A stretch of DNA of 64,000 nt from Tabrizicola aquatica (GTDB lineage Bacteria > Pseudomonadota > Alphaproteobacteria > Rhodobacterales > Rhodobacteraceae): positions 62,001 through 126,000 of the forward strand of contig NZ_PJON01000006.1 of NCBI RefSeq assembly GCF_002900975.1, given 5' to 3'. The translations under genes and the position numbers were made by a program. How positions within the stretch are numbered: the stretch's first letter is position 1; each line of letters begins with the position of its first letter. The notes under the pieces were generated by a model. It searched no databases. It saw only the letters and a list, made by a program, of their open reading frames with translations, and was not told the DNA's origin. Positions 19,322 through 28,706 of the stretch are shown here, one piece after another.

Positions 19322-20746
19322 GTGTCCGATACCGAATCCCCTCCCAGCCTCTATGCCGCCCGCGAGCCGATTTTCCCGCGCCGGGTGAAGGGCAGCTTCC
19401 GCACGATGAAGTGGTGGATCATGGCGGTGACGCTGGGCATCTACTACATCACCCCCTGGCTGCGCTGGGACCGGGGGCCGGCGCTGCCGGATCAGGCGGT
19501 GCTGGTGGACCTGGCGAACCGGCGGTTCTTCTTCTTCATGATCGAGATCTGGCCGCACGAATTCTATTTCGTCGCGGGCCTTTTGATCATGGCGGGGCTG
19601 GGGCTGTTCCTGTTTACCAGTGCCGCCGGCCGGGTCTGGTGCGGCTATGCCTGCCCGCAGACCGTCTGGACCGACCTCTTCATCCTGGTCGAACGCTGGA
19701 TCGAGGGCGACCGCAACGCCCGGCTGCGGTTGCACCGGCAGAAATGGAACGCCGAAAAGGTCCGCAAGCGCGCGGTCAAATGGACGGTCTGGCTGCTGAT
19801 CGGCCTGGCGACGGGCGGTGCCTGGATCTTCTATTTCACCGATGCGCCCACGCTGCTTGGTGATCTGGTGACCGGCCAGGCCCATCCCATCGCCTATACC
19901 ACGATGCTGACCCTGACGCTGACCACCTTTGCGTTCGGTGGGTTCGCGCGCGAGCAGATCTGCATCTACGCCTGTCCCTGGCCACGCATCCAGGCCGCGA
20001 TGGTGGACGAGGATACGCTGACCATCGGCTATCGCGACTGGCGCGGAGAGCCGCGCGGCAAGCAGAACGTGGCGGGCAATGGCGACTGCATCGACTGCAT
20101 GGCCTGCGTGAACGTCTGCCCGATGGGCATCGACATCCGCGACGGTCAGCAGATGGCCTGCATCACCTGCGGCCTTTGCATCGACGCCTGCAACGACGTG
20201 ATGGACAAGATCGGCAAGCCGCGTGATCTGATCGGTTACCTTGCCCTGACGGACGAGGTGCGCGAGCGGGCCGGCCAGCCGCCCAAGTCGGTCTGGGCGC
20301 ATGTATTCCGGCCGCGGACGGTGATGTATACCGTCCTTTGGGCCGGGGTTGGCATCGGGCTGGTGGTGGCGCTGTTCCTGCGCTCTCCCATCGACGTCAA
20401 CGTGACCCCGGTCCGCAATCCGACCTATGTCACGCTCTCGGACGGGTCGATCCGCAACGCCTATGACCTGCGGCTGCGCAACATGCATGGCGCGGATGCC
20501 CTGTTCACCCTGTCCGTGACCTCGGAAGAACCGCTGGCCATCGCGCTGGAGGGGGTCGAGGGGCTGACGGTGACGGTCCCGGCGAATGAGACGATGTCGC
20601 AGCGGGTCTATCTGACAGCCACGCCGGGGTCCGAGGCGGCTGATGACGACCGGACCGAGGTGCGCTTCTGGATCGCGGAAGAAGGGACGACGAACCGTGT
20701 CCACCATGATACCGTGTTCAACGGAAAGGAAAACGACGATGACTGA
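19322..20746 (+). CDS. ccoG: cbb3 oxidase assembly protein CcoG (RdxB/FixG-like, 4Fe-4S)
   Basis: Membrane ferredoxin-like protein needed for copper delivery to cbb3 oxidase. The 474-residue product has several membrane segments, a C-GYAC-P motif (VWCGYACPQTVW), a second YACPWPR motif, and a two-cluster ferredoxin segment (CIDCMACVNVCPMG and CITCGLCIDACND), then a C-terminal immunoglobulin-like region. The GTG start is chosen because AGGAG lies 7 bases upstream and the FNR-dependent transcript is expected to begin after the alternative ATG at 19280. The stop overlaps the ccoH start by 8 bases. Confidence 0.95.
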   Translation: MSDTESPPSLYAAREPIFPRRVKGSFRTMKWWIMAVTLGIYYITPWLRWDRGPALPDQAVLVDLANRRFFFFMIEIWPHEFYFVAGLLIMAGLGLFLFTSAAGRVWCGYACPQTVWTDLFILVERWIEGDRNARLRLHRQKWNAEKVRKRAVKWTVWLLIGLATGGAWIFYFTDAPTLLGDLVTGQAHPIAYTTMLTLTLTTFAFGGFAREQICIYACPWPRIQAAMVDEDTLTIGYRDWRGEPRGKQNVAGNGDCIDCMACVNVCPMGIDIRDGQQMACITCGLCIDACNDVMDKIGKPRDLIGYLALTDEVRERAGQPPKSVWAHVFRPRTVMYTVLWAGVGIGLVVALFLRSPIDVNVTPVRNPTYVTLSDGSIRNAYDLRLRNMHGADALFTLSVTSEEPLAIALEGVEGLTVTVPANETMSQRVYLTATPGSEAADDDRTEVRFWIAEEGTTNRVHHDTVFNGKENDDD

Positions 20747-21191
20747 GTTGACGGGCAAGCATGTGTTCGCGATCACCGCCGGGGCCTTTGCCGTGATCAT
20801 CGGCGTGAACGGGGTGCTGGCGTTCCAGGCGGTGAACACCTTCCCCGGGCTGGAGGTGAAGAACTCCTACGTCGCCAGCCAGGGCTTCGAGGCGCGCAAG
20901 TCGGCGCAAGAGGCCTTGGGCTGGACCCTGGTGCCGGGCTATGCGGACGGGCAGATCACCCTGGCCTTCTTGGACCGCACGGGCCAGCCGGTCATGGTGC
21001 AAGAGTTGCAGGTGCTGGTCGGCCGCACGACCGAGGCGCGCAGCGATGTCTGGCCGGAGTTCACGCCGCAGGGGGCCGCCTATGTCGCCGCTACGCCGCT
21101 GGAACGCGGCAAGTGGATGGTAAAGGTCACCGCCCGGGCCGCGGACGGAACGCTGTTCGAACAGCGGTCCGAGCTTTTCGTGCAAGGATAG
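20739..21191 (+). CDS. ccoH: cbb3 oxidase biogenesis protein CcoH (FixH)
   Basis: The 150-residue product has one N-terminal membrane segment (about residues 8-30, VFAITAGAFAVIIGVNGVLAFQAV) and the FixH periplasmic domain with FPGLEVKNSYVASQGFEARKSAQEALGW near the junction. It helps assemble or stabilise the oxidase. The ATG at 20739 overlaps the end of ccoG and has an AAAGGAAAACG site. ccoI follows after 7 bases. Confidence 0.94.
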   Translation: MTELTGKHVFAITAGAFAVIIGVNGVLAFQAVNTFPGLEVKNSYVASQGFEARKSAQEALGWTLVPGYADGQITLAFLDRTGQPVMVQELQVLVGRTTEARSDVWPEFTPQGAAYVAATPLERGKWMVKVTARAADGTLFEQRSELFVQG

Positions 21192-21198
21192 GGTAACC

Positions 21199-23400
21199 AT
21201 GGCCGTCGTCGAGGACTTCGACCAGCAGGCAGGCCGCGCGCCGGTCTCGGCCTGTCCGGCCTGCGTCGTGGTGCCGGCGGCTGAACGCATTGCCGCGCTG
21301 CGCGCCGAACGGGCGGGGCGGATCGTCCTGTCGCTGCCGCAGGCCGCTGGCGCGGGGACCATCGCGACGGTCGAGGCGGGGCTGCTGGCGGTGCCGGGGG
21401 TCCGGTCGGCGCGGGTCAACCTGACGCAGAAGCGCGTCAGCGTCGAGGCGATGGGCGTCACGGCGTCCGAACTGGTCGCGGTGCTGGCGGGCCTTGGCCA
21501 CGAGGCGCATGAGCTGGACCCCGGCCTGCTATCCTCGACCGAGACCGACCGGCAGGGGCGCGAACTGCTGATGCGGCTGGGCGTCGCCTTCTTCAGCATG
21601 ATGAACGTGATGCTGCTGTCGGTCGCCGTCTGGTCGGGGGCCGAGGATGCGACGCGCGACCTGTTCCACTGGATTTCCGGGGCCATTGCGCTGCCGACGG
21701 TGGTCTTTGCCGGCCAACCCTTCTTCAAGTCGGCCTGGGCCAGCCTGCGCGCGGGCAAGCTGGGGATGGACGTGCCGATCAGTCTGGCGCTGATCCTGGC
21801 CTCGTCGATCTCGGTCTATGAAACCGCGATGTCGGGGCATCACGCCTATTTCGACGCGGCGGTCATGCTGGCCTTCTTCCTGCTCTTGGGCCGCTATCTG
21901 GACCACCGCACCCGGGCAATCGCCCGTTCGGCGGCCGAGGAACTGGCGGCGCTGGAAGTGCCCCGCGCCATCGTCCTGCTGGACGGGGCCGAGGTCGAGA
22001 CGCCCATCGCGGCGGTCGCGGCAGGGGATCTGGTGCTGGTCCGTCCCGGCGCGCGGATGCCGGTGGACGGTGTCGTGGTTGCGGGTGCGTCGGAACTTGA
22101 CCGCAGCCTTCTGACCGGGGAAAGCCTGCCGATACCGGCGGGCGAGGGCACTGTGGTCAGCGCGGGCGAGGTCAACCTGACGGGTCCCTTGACCGTGCGC
22201 GTCACGGCGGCGGGGAAAGAGTCCAGCCTGCACCGGATGGCCGATCTTGTGGCCGTCGCCGAGGGGGCCAAGACGCGCTACACCAGCCTGGCCGACCGCG
22301 CGGCCAGGCTTTATTCGCCGCTGGTGCATATCCTGTCGTTCAGCGCATTCGGCTACTGGATGTGGGCGACGGGGGGCGATCTGCGCTATGCGATCAACAT
22401 TTCGGCCGCGGTGCTGATCATCACCTGCCCCTGCGCGCTGGGTCTTGCGGTGCCGGCGGTGATCACCTCGGCGTCGGGCAAGCTGTTCCGCAAGGGGCTG
22501 CTGATCAAGCACGGCACGGCGCTGGAGCGGCTGGCCGAGGTGGATACGGTTGTCTTTGACAAGACCGGGACGCTGACCCTTGGCGTGCCCGAACCGGTGG
22601 CGCTGGCCGATCAGCCGCCTGCGGCGGTGGCCGTAGCGGCGGCGCTGGCGGCGGGGTCGTCGCATCCCTTGGCGCGCGCGCTGGCCGAAGGCGCGCGGGG
22701 GCTTGGGGTGGTTGCGGCCGAGGTGTCGGACATCCGCGAGGTTCCCGGCCAGGGGGTCGAGGGACAATGGAACGGCACCCGCGTCCGGCTGGGCCGGGCC
22801 GACTGGTGCGGGGCGATGCCCCTGCCCGAGACGGCGACCTATCTGAGTGTGGACGGCGCGACCCATGGTTTCGCCTTCACCGATCGCCCCCGCCCGGGCG
22901 CGGCCGAGGCGGTGCGCGCCTTGCAGGCGGCGGGCCTGAAGGTCGAGCTTCTGTCCGGCGATGCCGAGGCCCCGGTGCGGGCGCTGGCAGACCGGCTGGG
23001 CATTGCCGATTGGCGTGCGGGCGTGCTGCCGGCCGAAAAGGCCGCGCGGGTGGCCGAACTGTCGCGGACCGGTCGGGTGCTGATGGTGGGGGATGGTCTG
23101 AACGACACGGCGGCGCTGGCGGCGGCGCATGTGTCGATCTCTCCGGCTTCCGCGCTGGATGCGGCGCGGGTGGCGTCGGATATCGTGCTGCTGGGCCAGG
23201 ACATGGCGCCAATCGCCGATGCGGTGCGGATCGGCCGACAATCGGCGCGGCGGATGGTCGAGAATTTCCTGATCTCGGGCGGCTACAACGTGGTCGCGGT
23301 GCCCCTGGCGCTGGTCGGTCTGGCCACACCGCTGGCGGCGGCGCTGGCCATGTCGCTGTCGTCGATCACGGTGTCCCTGAACGCGATGCGGTTGAAGTAA
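21199..23400 (+). CDS. ccoI: copper-translocating P-type ATPase CcoI (FixI)
   Basis: Exports copper across the inner membrane for insertion into cbb3 oxidase. The 733-residue product has an N-terminal CPAC motif and an HMA-like domain (to about residue 110), eight predicted membrane spans, the transport motif CPC at residues 410-412, the phosphorylation motif DKTGTLT with Asp454, the HP motif (SSHPLARAL) and the hinge GDGLNDTAALA. It lies between ccoH and ccoS; its TAA overlaps the ccoS ATG by one base. Confidence 0.97.
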   Translation: MAVVEDFDQQAGRAPVSACPACVVVPAAERIAALRAERAGRIVLSLPQAAGAGTIATVEAGLLAVPGVRSARVNLTQKRVSVEAMGVTASELVAVLAGLGHEAHELDPGLLSSTETDRQGRELLMRLGVAFFSMMNVMLLSVAVWSGAEDATRDLFHWISGAIALPTVVFAGQPFFKSAWASLRAGKLGMDVPISLALILASSISVYETAMSGHHAYFDAAVMLAFFLLLGRYLDHRTRAIARSAAEELAALEVPRAIVLLDGAEVETPIAAVAAGDLVLVRPGARMPVDGVVVAGASELDRSLLTGESLPIPAGEGTVVSAGEVNLTGPLTVRVTAAGKESSLHRMADLVAVAEGAKTRYTSLADRAARLYSPLVHILSFSAFGYWMWATGGDLRYAINISAAVLIITCPCALGLAVPAVITSASGKLFRKGLLIKHGTALERLAEVDTVVFDKTGTLTLGVPEPVALADQPPAAVAVAAALAAGSSHPLARALAEGARGLGVVAAEVSDIREVPGQGVEGQWNGTRVRLGRADWCGAMPLPETATYLSVDGATHGFAFTDRPRPGAAEAVRALQAAGLKVELLSGDAEAPVRALADRLGIADWRAGVLPAEKAARVAELSRTGRVLMVGDGLNDTAALAAAHVSISPASALDAARVASDIVLLGQDMAPIADAVRIGRQSARRMVENFLISGGYNVVAVPLALVGLATPLAAALAMSLSSITVSLNAMRLK

Positions 23401-23558
23401 TGGAAATCCTGTCGATCCTGATTCCGGTGTCGCTGTTCCTGGGCGGGATCGGGCTGGTCGCGTTCTTCTGGGCGATGAAGGCGCGGCAGTTCGACGACCC
23501 CGAGGGCGATGCGAACCGGATCCTGACCAAGGAATGGGACGACCGGCCGAAGCCCTAG
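23400..23558 (+). CDS. ccoS: cbb3 oxidase maturation protein CcoS
   Basis: Tiny membrane protein of 52 residues, the last gene of ccoGHIS. It has one membrane segment (about residues 5-26) followed by the family motif FWAMKARQFDDPEGDANRIL. CcoS is needed for cofactor insertion into CcoN. The ATG overlaps the ccoI stop as TAATG. A repeated element lies just after its stop. Confidence 0.93.
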   Translation: MEILSILIPVSLFLGGIGLVAFFWAMKARQFDDPEGDANRILTKEWDDRPKP

Positions 23559-23565
23559 GCGACGG

Positions 23566-23633
23566 CTCCTCGTGCGACTTCGTCTTCTCGTCGCGGGATG
23601 GCCCGCGAGGAGTGCATCAAATGCATCGACGAG
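23566..23633. repeat. dispersed intergenic element, copy A (crossing complementary arms)
   Basis: Between the convergent ccoS and FAH-family genes. Its first 28 bases (23566-23593) are identical to 63402-63429. In order it holds CTCCTCG, GACTTCGTC, CTCGTCG, then CGAGGAG (23606-23612) and CGACGAG (23627-23633), the complements of the first and third blocks. The complement of the second block is missing here but present in copy B. Confidence 0.8.
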
Positions 23634-23640
23634 CGGCAGG

Positions 23641-24315
23641 TCAGCCGATGATGACCGTGGCCGATTGCAGCCCGTCGATCTCGACCTTGCAGGTGTCGCC
23701 GCGGGTCAGGGGGCCGACCCCGGCAGGCGTCCCGGTGAAGATCAGGTCGCCGGGGGCCAGGCTGACCAGCCGTGACAGGGCGGCGATGATGGCGGCCGGG
23801 CTCCAGATCATGTCGGACAGCCGGGCCTCTTGCCGCAGCGCGCCGTTCACGGTGCAGCGCAGCGTGGCATCGGGCAGGGCGCCGGGGCGGATCGGGCCGA
23901 CGACGGCGGATTTGTCGAAGCCCTTGGACATGTCCCAGGGGCGGCGGTTCGCCTTGGCCTCGGCCTGGAGGTCGCGGCGAGTCAGGTCGTTGCCGGCGGC
24001 ATGGCCCCAGATCAGCGCCTCGGCCTCGGCTTCGGCGACCATGGCCCCGGCCTTGCCGATGGCAAGGACCAGCTCGCCTTCGTGGTGCAGGTTGCTTGTC
24101 GCGGGCGGATAGGGGATGCGGCTGCCGCTTTCGACGACGGCATCGGCGGGCTTGGTGAAGAAGAACGGCGGTTCCTTGCCGTCGCCGCCCATCTCGCGGG
24201 CATGTTCGGCGTAGTTGCGGCCGACGCAGAAGATGCGGCGCACGGGGAAGCGTTCGTTGCGGCCGGTGACCGGCAGGGTGACGGTGGGCAGCGCGGGAAA
24301 GACCAGGGCGACCAT
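23641..24315 (-). CDS. fumarylacetoacetate hydrolase (FAH)-family protein
   Basis: The 224-residue product matches the short FAH family: IFCVGRNYAEHAREMG near residue 28, FFFTKPADAV, the metal-binding HHEGELVLAIGK with two acidic ligands, NDLTRRDLQ, WDMSKGFDKSAVVGP, and the C-terminal LAPGDLIFTGTPAGVG. Members hydrolyse or decarboxylate C-C bonds of oxo-acids, often in aromatic catabolism or as oxaloacetate-type decarboxylases; no pathway partner is visible, so the substrate is open. It starts 4 bases after the dacC-like gene with a GGAGG site, so it is probably in that operon. Confidence 0.9.
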   Translation of the reverse strand: MVALVFPALPTVTLPVTGRNERFPVRRIFCVGRNYAEHAREMGGDGKEPPFFFTKPADAVVESGSRIPYPPATSNLHHEGELVLAIGKAGAMVAEAEAEALIWGHAAGNDLTRRDLQAEAKANRRPWDMSKGFDKSAVVGPIRPGALPDATLRCTVNGALRQEARLSDMIWSPAAIIAALSRLVSLAPGDLIFTGTPAGVGPLTRGDTCKVEIDGLQSATVIIG

Positions 24316-24319
24316 CGGT

Positions 24320-26353
24320 TTATCCTCCCACGGTTTCGCAAGGCACGGCGCGGGCGCGCAGGCGGCGGCAGGCGAGTTCGGCCTGCTCTTCGGTCAGGCC
24401 CATGAAGCTGGCCCGCCAGGCGCCATCGGCCTGGCTGGTCTTGCGCAGCCCTTCGTTCAACGTGGCGCTTTCGGCCAGCGCGGTCTTGAGAAGCGCACGC
24501 TCGGCCTCGTACCGCGAGGGGTATTCGCCGACGTTGACCCCGAAGTGACGCCCACCCGAGGTGGACATCACGACGACGACTTCCTCTTGCGCGGCGGCGG
24601 GGGTTTCGGCGACCTCGACGGTGTCGAAGATCGGGGCCTGGCGGGCGGGGGCGGTGGCGGCCGGTTCGACCGGGGCCATGGTGGCGGCTGCGGCGACGGT
24701 TTCGACGGCGGTGATTTCGGGCAGCGCCTCGGGAAGCGGTTCAGCCAGGGCCAGGTCGATCGGGGCGGGCTCGGGCAGGCCGGGATCGGTCACGACCTCT
24801 TCCGGGGTGGCGGCGGCGAGTTCGACCGGCACTTCCTCGGGCACGGGGGATGCGTCGGCCACGGGCGCGAGGGTCTCGGGCCGGGCCTGGGGCTTCAGCT
24901 CGGCCAGCGCCGGGTCCGCGACGGCGGCGGCAAGTTCGGTTTCAGCGGGCAATACCGCTTCGGCCAGGGCTGCGGCCTGGGCGTCCAGCGTGCCCGGCGC
25001 GGGCGCGGGTTCGGCTGCGGCAAGGGTGGTGTCTGCGGGCACGATGCTGTCGGCAAGGGTGGCGGCCTGGGCGTCCAGCGTGCCCGGCTCGGGCGCAGGT
25101 TGGGGCGCGGCGGCGGCAAGTTCGACGGGCGCGGGCAGGGCCTCAACGGCTGGCTCGGCTGCGGGTTCTGCTGCGGCCAGCGCAGTCTCGGGTGCGGCGG
25201 CCATCGTTTCGGCCTGGAAGTCCAGCGTGCCGGGAGGGGCAGGTTCGGCGGTGGCCTCGGCCAGGGCGCCGTCGATGCTGGCGGCCATGGCAAGGGCGAC
25301 CTCGTCCGGGACGGCGGGAACACCGGGCCGCGACTTTGGCCGCGGGCTGGAGGACACGCCACCCGAGACGCGCACCGTCTTGCCGGCACCGCCTTCGGCG
25401 TCGATCTCGTCAATCTCAGGCTCGGCCGAGGCAATGAGGGCGTCGGAGGGCAGCGGGGCCGGGGTTTCCGGCGGCTGTTCCTTCACCCGGTTCTTGGCGG
25501 CACCAAAGCCGATGTCCATCAGTTCGGCCATCTTGGCGTTGCGGGCGGCGGTCGAGGTGCTGCCGAAAACGGTGGCGATGATGCGCTTGTTGCCGCGCAG
25601 GGCCGAGGCGGTCAGGTTGAACCCGGCGGCCGAGGTGTAGCCGGTCTTGATCCCGTCCGCGCCTTCGTAACCGTCCAGGAAGCGCGAGTTGGTGTTGCGC
25701 ACCTCGGCAATCCCGGCATCGGCGGTGCGACGCGAGAAGATGTTGTAGTACTGCGGGAAGTCGTAGAACAGGTGCCGTCCCAGGATGTTCATGTCGTAGG
25801 CCGTGGACAGGTGCCCGTCGGCGGTCAGGCCATGCGCGTTGCGGAAGGTGGTGTCGTGCATCCCCAGGCTGCGGGCGGTCTTGGTCATCCGCTTGGCGAA
25901 GGTGGCGGCATCGCCGCTGATATGGTCGCCAATCGCGGCGGCCGCATCGTTGGCCGATTTCACCGCTGCGGCACGGATCAGGTAGCGCAGCGCGATCTTC
26001 TGGCCCGGCTTCAACCCCAGGCGCGAGGGCGGCTGTGCGGCGGCGTATTTCGAGACGGTGACGCGAGTGTCCGGCGACAGGCGGCCGGCCTCGATCTCTT
26101 GAAACGCGATGTAAAGCGTCATCATCTTGGTCAGCGAGGCCGGGTGCAGCCGCGTTCGCGCGTTCTTTTCGTACAGGATTTCCCCGGTGCGCGCGTCCAT
26201 CACGATGGCGGCGAAAGGGGCCGCCTGCAGCGGGCTGGTCAGCAGGACCGTGCCGACCACCAGATAGATGAAGACTGCGCGAAGAATACGCCCGACAAGC
26301 GATGCCACGTCGCCTATTCCTTTGCCTGTACGGCCCGAGTTTCCCGGTGCCAT
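24320..26353 (-). CDS. D-alanyl-D-alanine carboxypeptidase with SPOR domain
   Basis: Trims pentapeptide side chains of peptidoglycan in the periplasm. The roughly 677-residue product has a membrane-targeting N-terminus (IFIYLVVGTVLLTSPLQAA), an S11 peptidase domain with SLTK, SAN and KTG motifs (HPASLTKMM, VKSANDAAAA, GIKTGYTSAAG), a very long Ala/Pro/Glu linker of about 300 residues, and a C-terminal SPOR domain (GGRHFGVNVGEYPSRYEAERALL) that binds denuded glycan at the septum. The linker holds an imperfect repeat with the core PGTLDAQA, copied three times. ATG at 26353 is preferred; an ATG at 26404 would add 17 residues. Confidence 0.9.
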   Translation of the reverse strand: MAPGNSGRTGKGIGDVASLVGRILRAVFIYLVVGTVLLTSPLQAAPFAAIVMDARTGEILYEKNARTRLHPASLTKMMTLYIAFQEIEAGRLSPDTRVTVSKYAAAQPPSRLGLKPGQKIALRYLIRAAAVKSANDAAAAIGDHISGDAATFAKRMTKTARSLGMHDTTFRNAHGLTADGHLSTAYDMNILGRHLFYDFPQYYNIFSRRTADAGIAEVRNTNSRFLDGYEGADGIKTGYTSAAGFNLTASALRGNKRIIATVFGSTSTAARNAKMAELMDIGFGAAKNRVKEQPPETPAPLPSDALIASAEPEIDEIDAEGGAGKTVRVSGGVSSSPRPKSRPGVPAVPDEVALAMAASIDGALAEATAEPAPPGTLDFQAETMAAAPETALAAAEPAAEPAVEALPAPVELAAAAPQPAPEPGTLDAQAATLADSIVPADTTLAAAEPAPAPGTLDAQAAALAEAVLPAETELAAAVADPALAELKPQARPETLAPVADASPVPEEVPVELAAATPEEVVTDPGLPEPAPIDLALAEPLPEALPEITAVETVAAAATMAPVEPAATAPARQAPIFDTVEVAETPAAAQEEVVVVMSTSGGRHFGVNVGEYPSRYEAERALLKTALAESATLNEGLRKTSQADGAWRASFMGLTEEQAELACRRLRARAVPCETVGG

Positions 26354-26491
26354 GTTCTGCCTCGACCCGAAGGCTAGCACAGAGGAACGGTTCCGAAAAC
26401 CCAAAAATTACAATGGCTTTCGAGGAAGAGTTGATGCAGTTGCCAAGGCGCTGCACCTGGCCATATCTAGCGCCGGTCCGGTTCCGTGGCG

Positions 26492-27199
26492 CTATCCGTT
26501 GCGGCCCGGACGGAGGCTTTCGACCAGTGCGGGCAGGGCGCCCAGGTCCGCCAACTCGTGAAAGCGGCGGTGGCCGGTGGGCGGATCGGCGGCTTCCAGC
26601 GCCCAGGTCGGGCCATGTGGGACGTGGACCCCCCAGGCGCCGGACTCCAGCGCCGGGATCACGTCGGATTTCAGCGAGTTGCCGACCATCATCGCCTGGT
26701 CGGCCCCCGTCCCGTGGCGGGCGAAGATCGCGCGATAGCTGTCGGCGGTCTTGTGGCTGACGATCTCGACCGCGTCGAACAGGTCGCCCAGGCCGGATTG
26801 CGCCAGTTTGCGTTCCTGGTCCAGAAGGTCGCCCTTGGTGATCAGGACGACGCGATAATCGGCGGCAAGGGTGGTCACGGTGGCGCGGACATGGGGCAAA
26901 AGCTCGATCGGGTGTTCCAGCATCTCGCGCCCGGCTGCGACAATGTCGCCTATGACGCTGGCGGGAACGCGGGCATCTGTCACCTCGATCGCGGTTTCGA
27001 TCATCGACAGGGTGAAGCCCTTCACGCCAAAGCCGTAGTGGCCCAGGTTGCGCCTCTCGGCCGCTTCAAGGCGTTCGGCCAGGTGGTGGGGATCGGCGTA
27101 GCGTTCAAGCAGTCGGGCGAATCGGTCCTGGGTCAGCCGGAAGAACGCCTCGTTCTGCCAAAGCGTATCGTCCGCGTCGAAGCCGATCGTGGTCAACAT
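26492..27199 (-). CDS. HAD-family phosphohydrolase
   Basis: The 235-residue product begins [14 protein letters not shown], motif I (DxD) of the haloacid dehalogenase superfamily, followed by a helical cap (about residues 20-90), the motif II/III stretch [16 protein letters not shown], and the motif IV segment [24 protein letters not shown]. It is likely a cytoplasmic phosphatase of small metabolites; the substrate cannot be told. It is divergent from clpS, about 115 bases apart. Confidence 0.88.
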   Translation of the reverse strand: MLTTIGFDADDTLWQNEAFFRLTQDRFARLLERYADPHHLAERLEAAERRNLGHYGFGVKGFTLSMIETAIEVTDARVPASVIGDIVAAGREMLEHPIELLPHVRATVTTLAADYRVVLITKGDLLDQERKLAQSGLGDLFDAVEIVSHKTADSYRAIFARHGTGADQAMMVGNSLKSDVIPALESGAWGVHVPHGPTWALEAADPPTGHRRFHELADLGALPALVESLRPGRNG

Positions 27200-27315
27200 T
27201 ATGCACCTTGCGGCGTCCCATGCGCCGCCCCCCTTTTCGCTGCGGGAAAAGAGGCTATATTTCCCCCACCCGATGCAACCCCCGAATCCTGAAGCCGAGG
27301 CGCCTTCCTGTGTCC

Positions 27316-27678
27316 ATGCGACCGCTGACGATGTCTGACAAGCTGGGCGGGCCAGAGGGGCCGGGCGGGCCGGAAGGGCCGGGGAACGACACCTCGTTGC
27401 TGACCAAGACCAAGACCAAGACCCAGCGTCCGCCGCTGTACAAGGTTCTTCTCTTGAACGACGACTATACCCCGATGGAATTCGTCGTGCATGTGCTGGA
27501 GCGGTTCTTCGGTCTGAACCATGCTCAGGCGTTCGAGATCATGCTGACGGTCCACAAGAAGGGCCTGGCCGTGGTCGGAGTGTTCAGCGCCGAAGTGGCC
27601 GAGACCAAGGTCGCGCAGGTCATGGACTTTGCCCGTCGGCATCAGCATCCGCTGCAATGCACGATGGAAAAGGAATGA
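27316..27678 (+). CDS. clpS: ATP-dependent Clp protease adaptor ClpS
   Basis: Delivers N-end-rule substrates to ClpAP. The core [24 protein letters not shown] and the C-terminal [20 protein letters not shown] are standard ClpS. The flexible N-terminus contains a [12 protein letters not shown] repeat, unusual but in a region that is poorly conserved. The start is uncertain: ATG 27316, ATG 27331 (MSDK, usual family length) and GTG 27310 (with GAGG about 9 bases upstream) are all in frame. Confidence 0.93.
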   Translation: MRPLTMSDKLGGPEGPGGPEGPGNDTSLLTKTKTKTQRPPLYKVLLLNDDYTPMEFVVHVLERFFGLNHAQAFEIMLTVHKKGLAVVGVFSAEVAETKVAQVMDFARRHQHPLQCTMEKE

Positions 27679-27716
27679 CCGCGCCAGCCCGCAGGTCGGG
27701 GGCCTAGGCCCCGCCC

Positions 27717-28697
27717 ATGCGGTCCGCCCGTCTTTCTCTGGCGCTTGAAAGTGGCGCGCTGGTCCTTCCTGCTTCTGGGCTGATTGCGGTGTATCGGCCG
27801 CGGGCCCGGGACGATCTGTCGGACCTGCCGCAGGACCGGGTCGTGGTGCTGACCGGGTTCAAGCCTGACCATGACCATTTCGCCCGGGGCTATCAGGTAC
27901 AGCCCGCGCCGCCCTATGCCGCAGCTATCGTTTGCCTGCCCCGCAGCCGCGAGGCCGGTCGCGCGCTGATCGCGCAAGCGGCGGCCGAGGTTGCGCCCGG
28001 TGGCTGGGTGGCGGTGGACGGGCAAAAGACCGACGGGATCGATACGGCGCTGAAGGATCTGCGCGGCCGCGTGGATCTGTCCGAAAGCCTGTCGAAGGCG
28101 CATGGCAAGCTGGCAAGTTTCACCGTGGGGCCGGACCTGTCCGACTGGCAGGCCCGCCCGTCGCAGGTTTCGGGGTTCCAGACCCTGCCTGGAGTGTTCT
28201 CGGCCGACGGGCCGGATCGTGGGTCAATCCTGCTGGCGGCGGCGCTGCCGGTTAAATTGGGCGGCAAGATCGCCGATCTGGGGGCCGGCTGGGGCTACCT
28301 TGCGGCCGAGATCCTGAAGTGGCCGGGCGTCAAGCGGCTGGACCTGGTCGAGGCCGAGGCGGATGCGCTGGCCTGCGCCCGCATCAATGTGACCGACGAC
28401 CGGGCGCGCTTTCATTGGGCGGACGCGACCCAGTGGCGGCCCGAGACGCTGCTGGACGCGGTGGTGATGAACCCGCCCTTCCACTCAGCCCGCGAGGCTG
28501 ATGTAGGATTGGGTGCCGCCTTCATCCGGGCGGCGCGGCGGATGCTGGCGCCGAATGGGGCCCTTTGGCTGGTCGCCAACCGCCACTTGCCCTATGACGC
28601 CGTTCTGGCCGAAAGCTTCCTGGAGGTGCAGGACGCTGGCGGCGACAGCGGCTTTCGCGTGATCCATGCCACCAAGCCCAGACGGGCCAAACCCTAG
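27717..28697 (+). CDS. class I SAM methyltransferase, RsmC-like
   Basis: The 326-residue product has a degenerate N-terminal half and a catalytic C-terminal half with the SAM-binding motif IADLGAGWGYLAAEIL (near residue 185), the acidic residue of LDLVEAEADAL, and NPPFH (near residue 248), the N-methyltransferase motif IV of RsmC/RlmG-type guanine-N2 methyltransferases. The likely substrate is rRNA. It follows clpS by about 40 bases and precedes an SDR gene by 10 bases. Confidence 0.88.
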   Translation: MRSARLSLALESGALVLPASGLIAVYRPRARDDLSDLPQDRVVVLTGFKPDHDHFARGYQVQPAPPYAAAIVCLPRSREAGRALIAQAAAEVAPGGWVAVDGQKTDGIDTALKDLRGRVDLSESLSKAHGKLASFTVGPDLSDWQARPSQVSGFQTLPGVFSADGPDRGSILLAAALPVKLGGKIADLGAGWGYLAAEILKWPGVKRLDLVEAEADALACARINVTDDRARFHWADATQWRPETLLDAVVMNPPFHSAREADVGLGAAFIRAARRMLAPNGALWLVANRHLPYDAVLAESFLEVQDAGGDSGFRVIHATKPRRAKP

Positions 28698-28706
28698 AGG
28701 CAGCGC

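Noticed and set aside
24900-25440. Ala/Ser-rich open frames opposite the carboxypeptidase linker
   Set aside because: They mirror the low-complexity Ala/Pro/Glu linker on the other strand and have no start signals.
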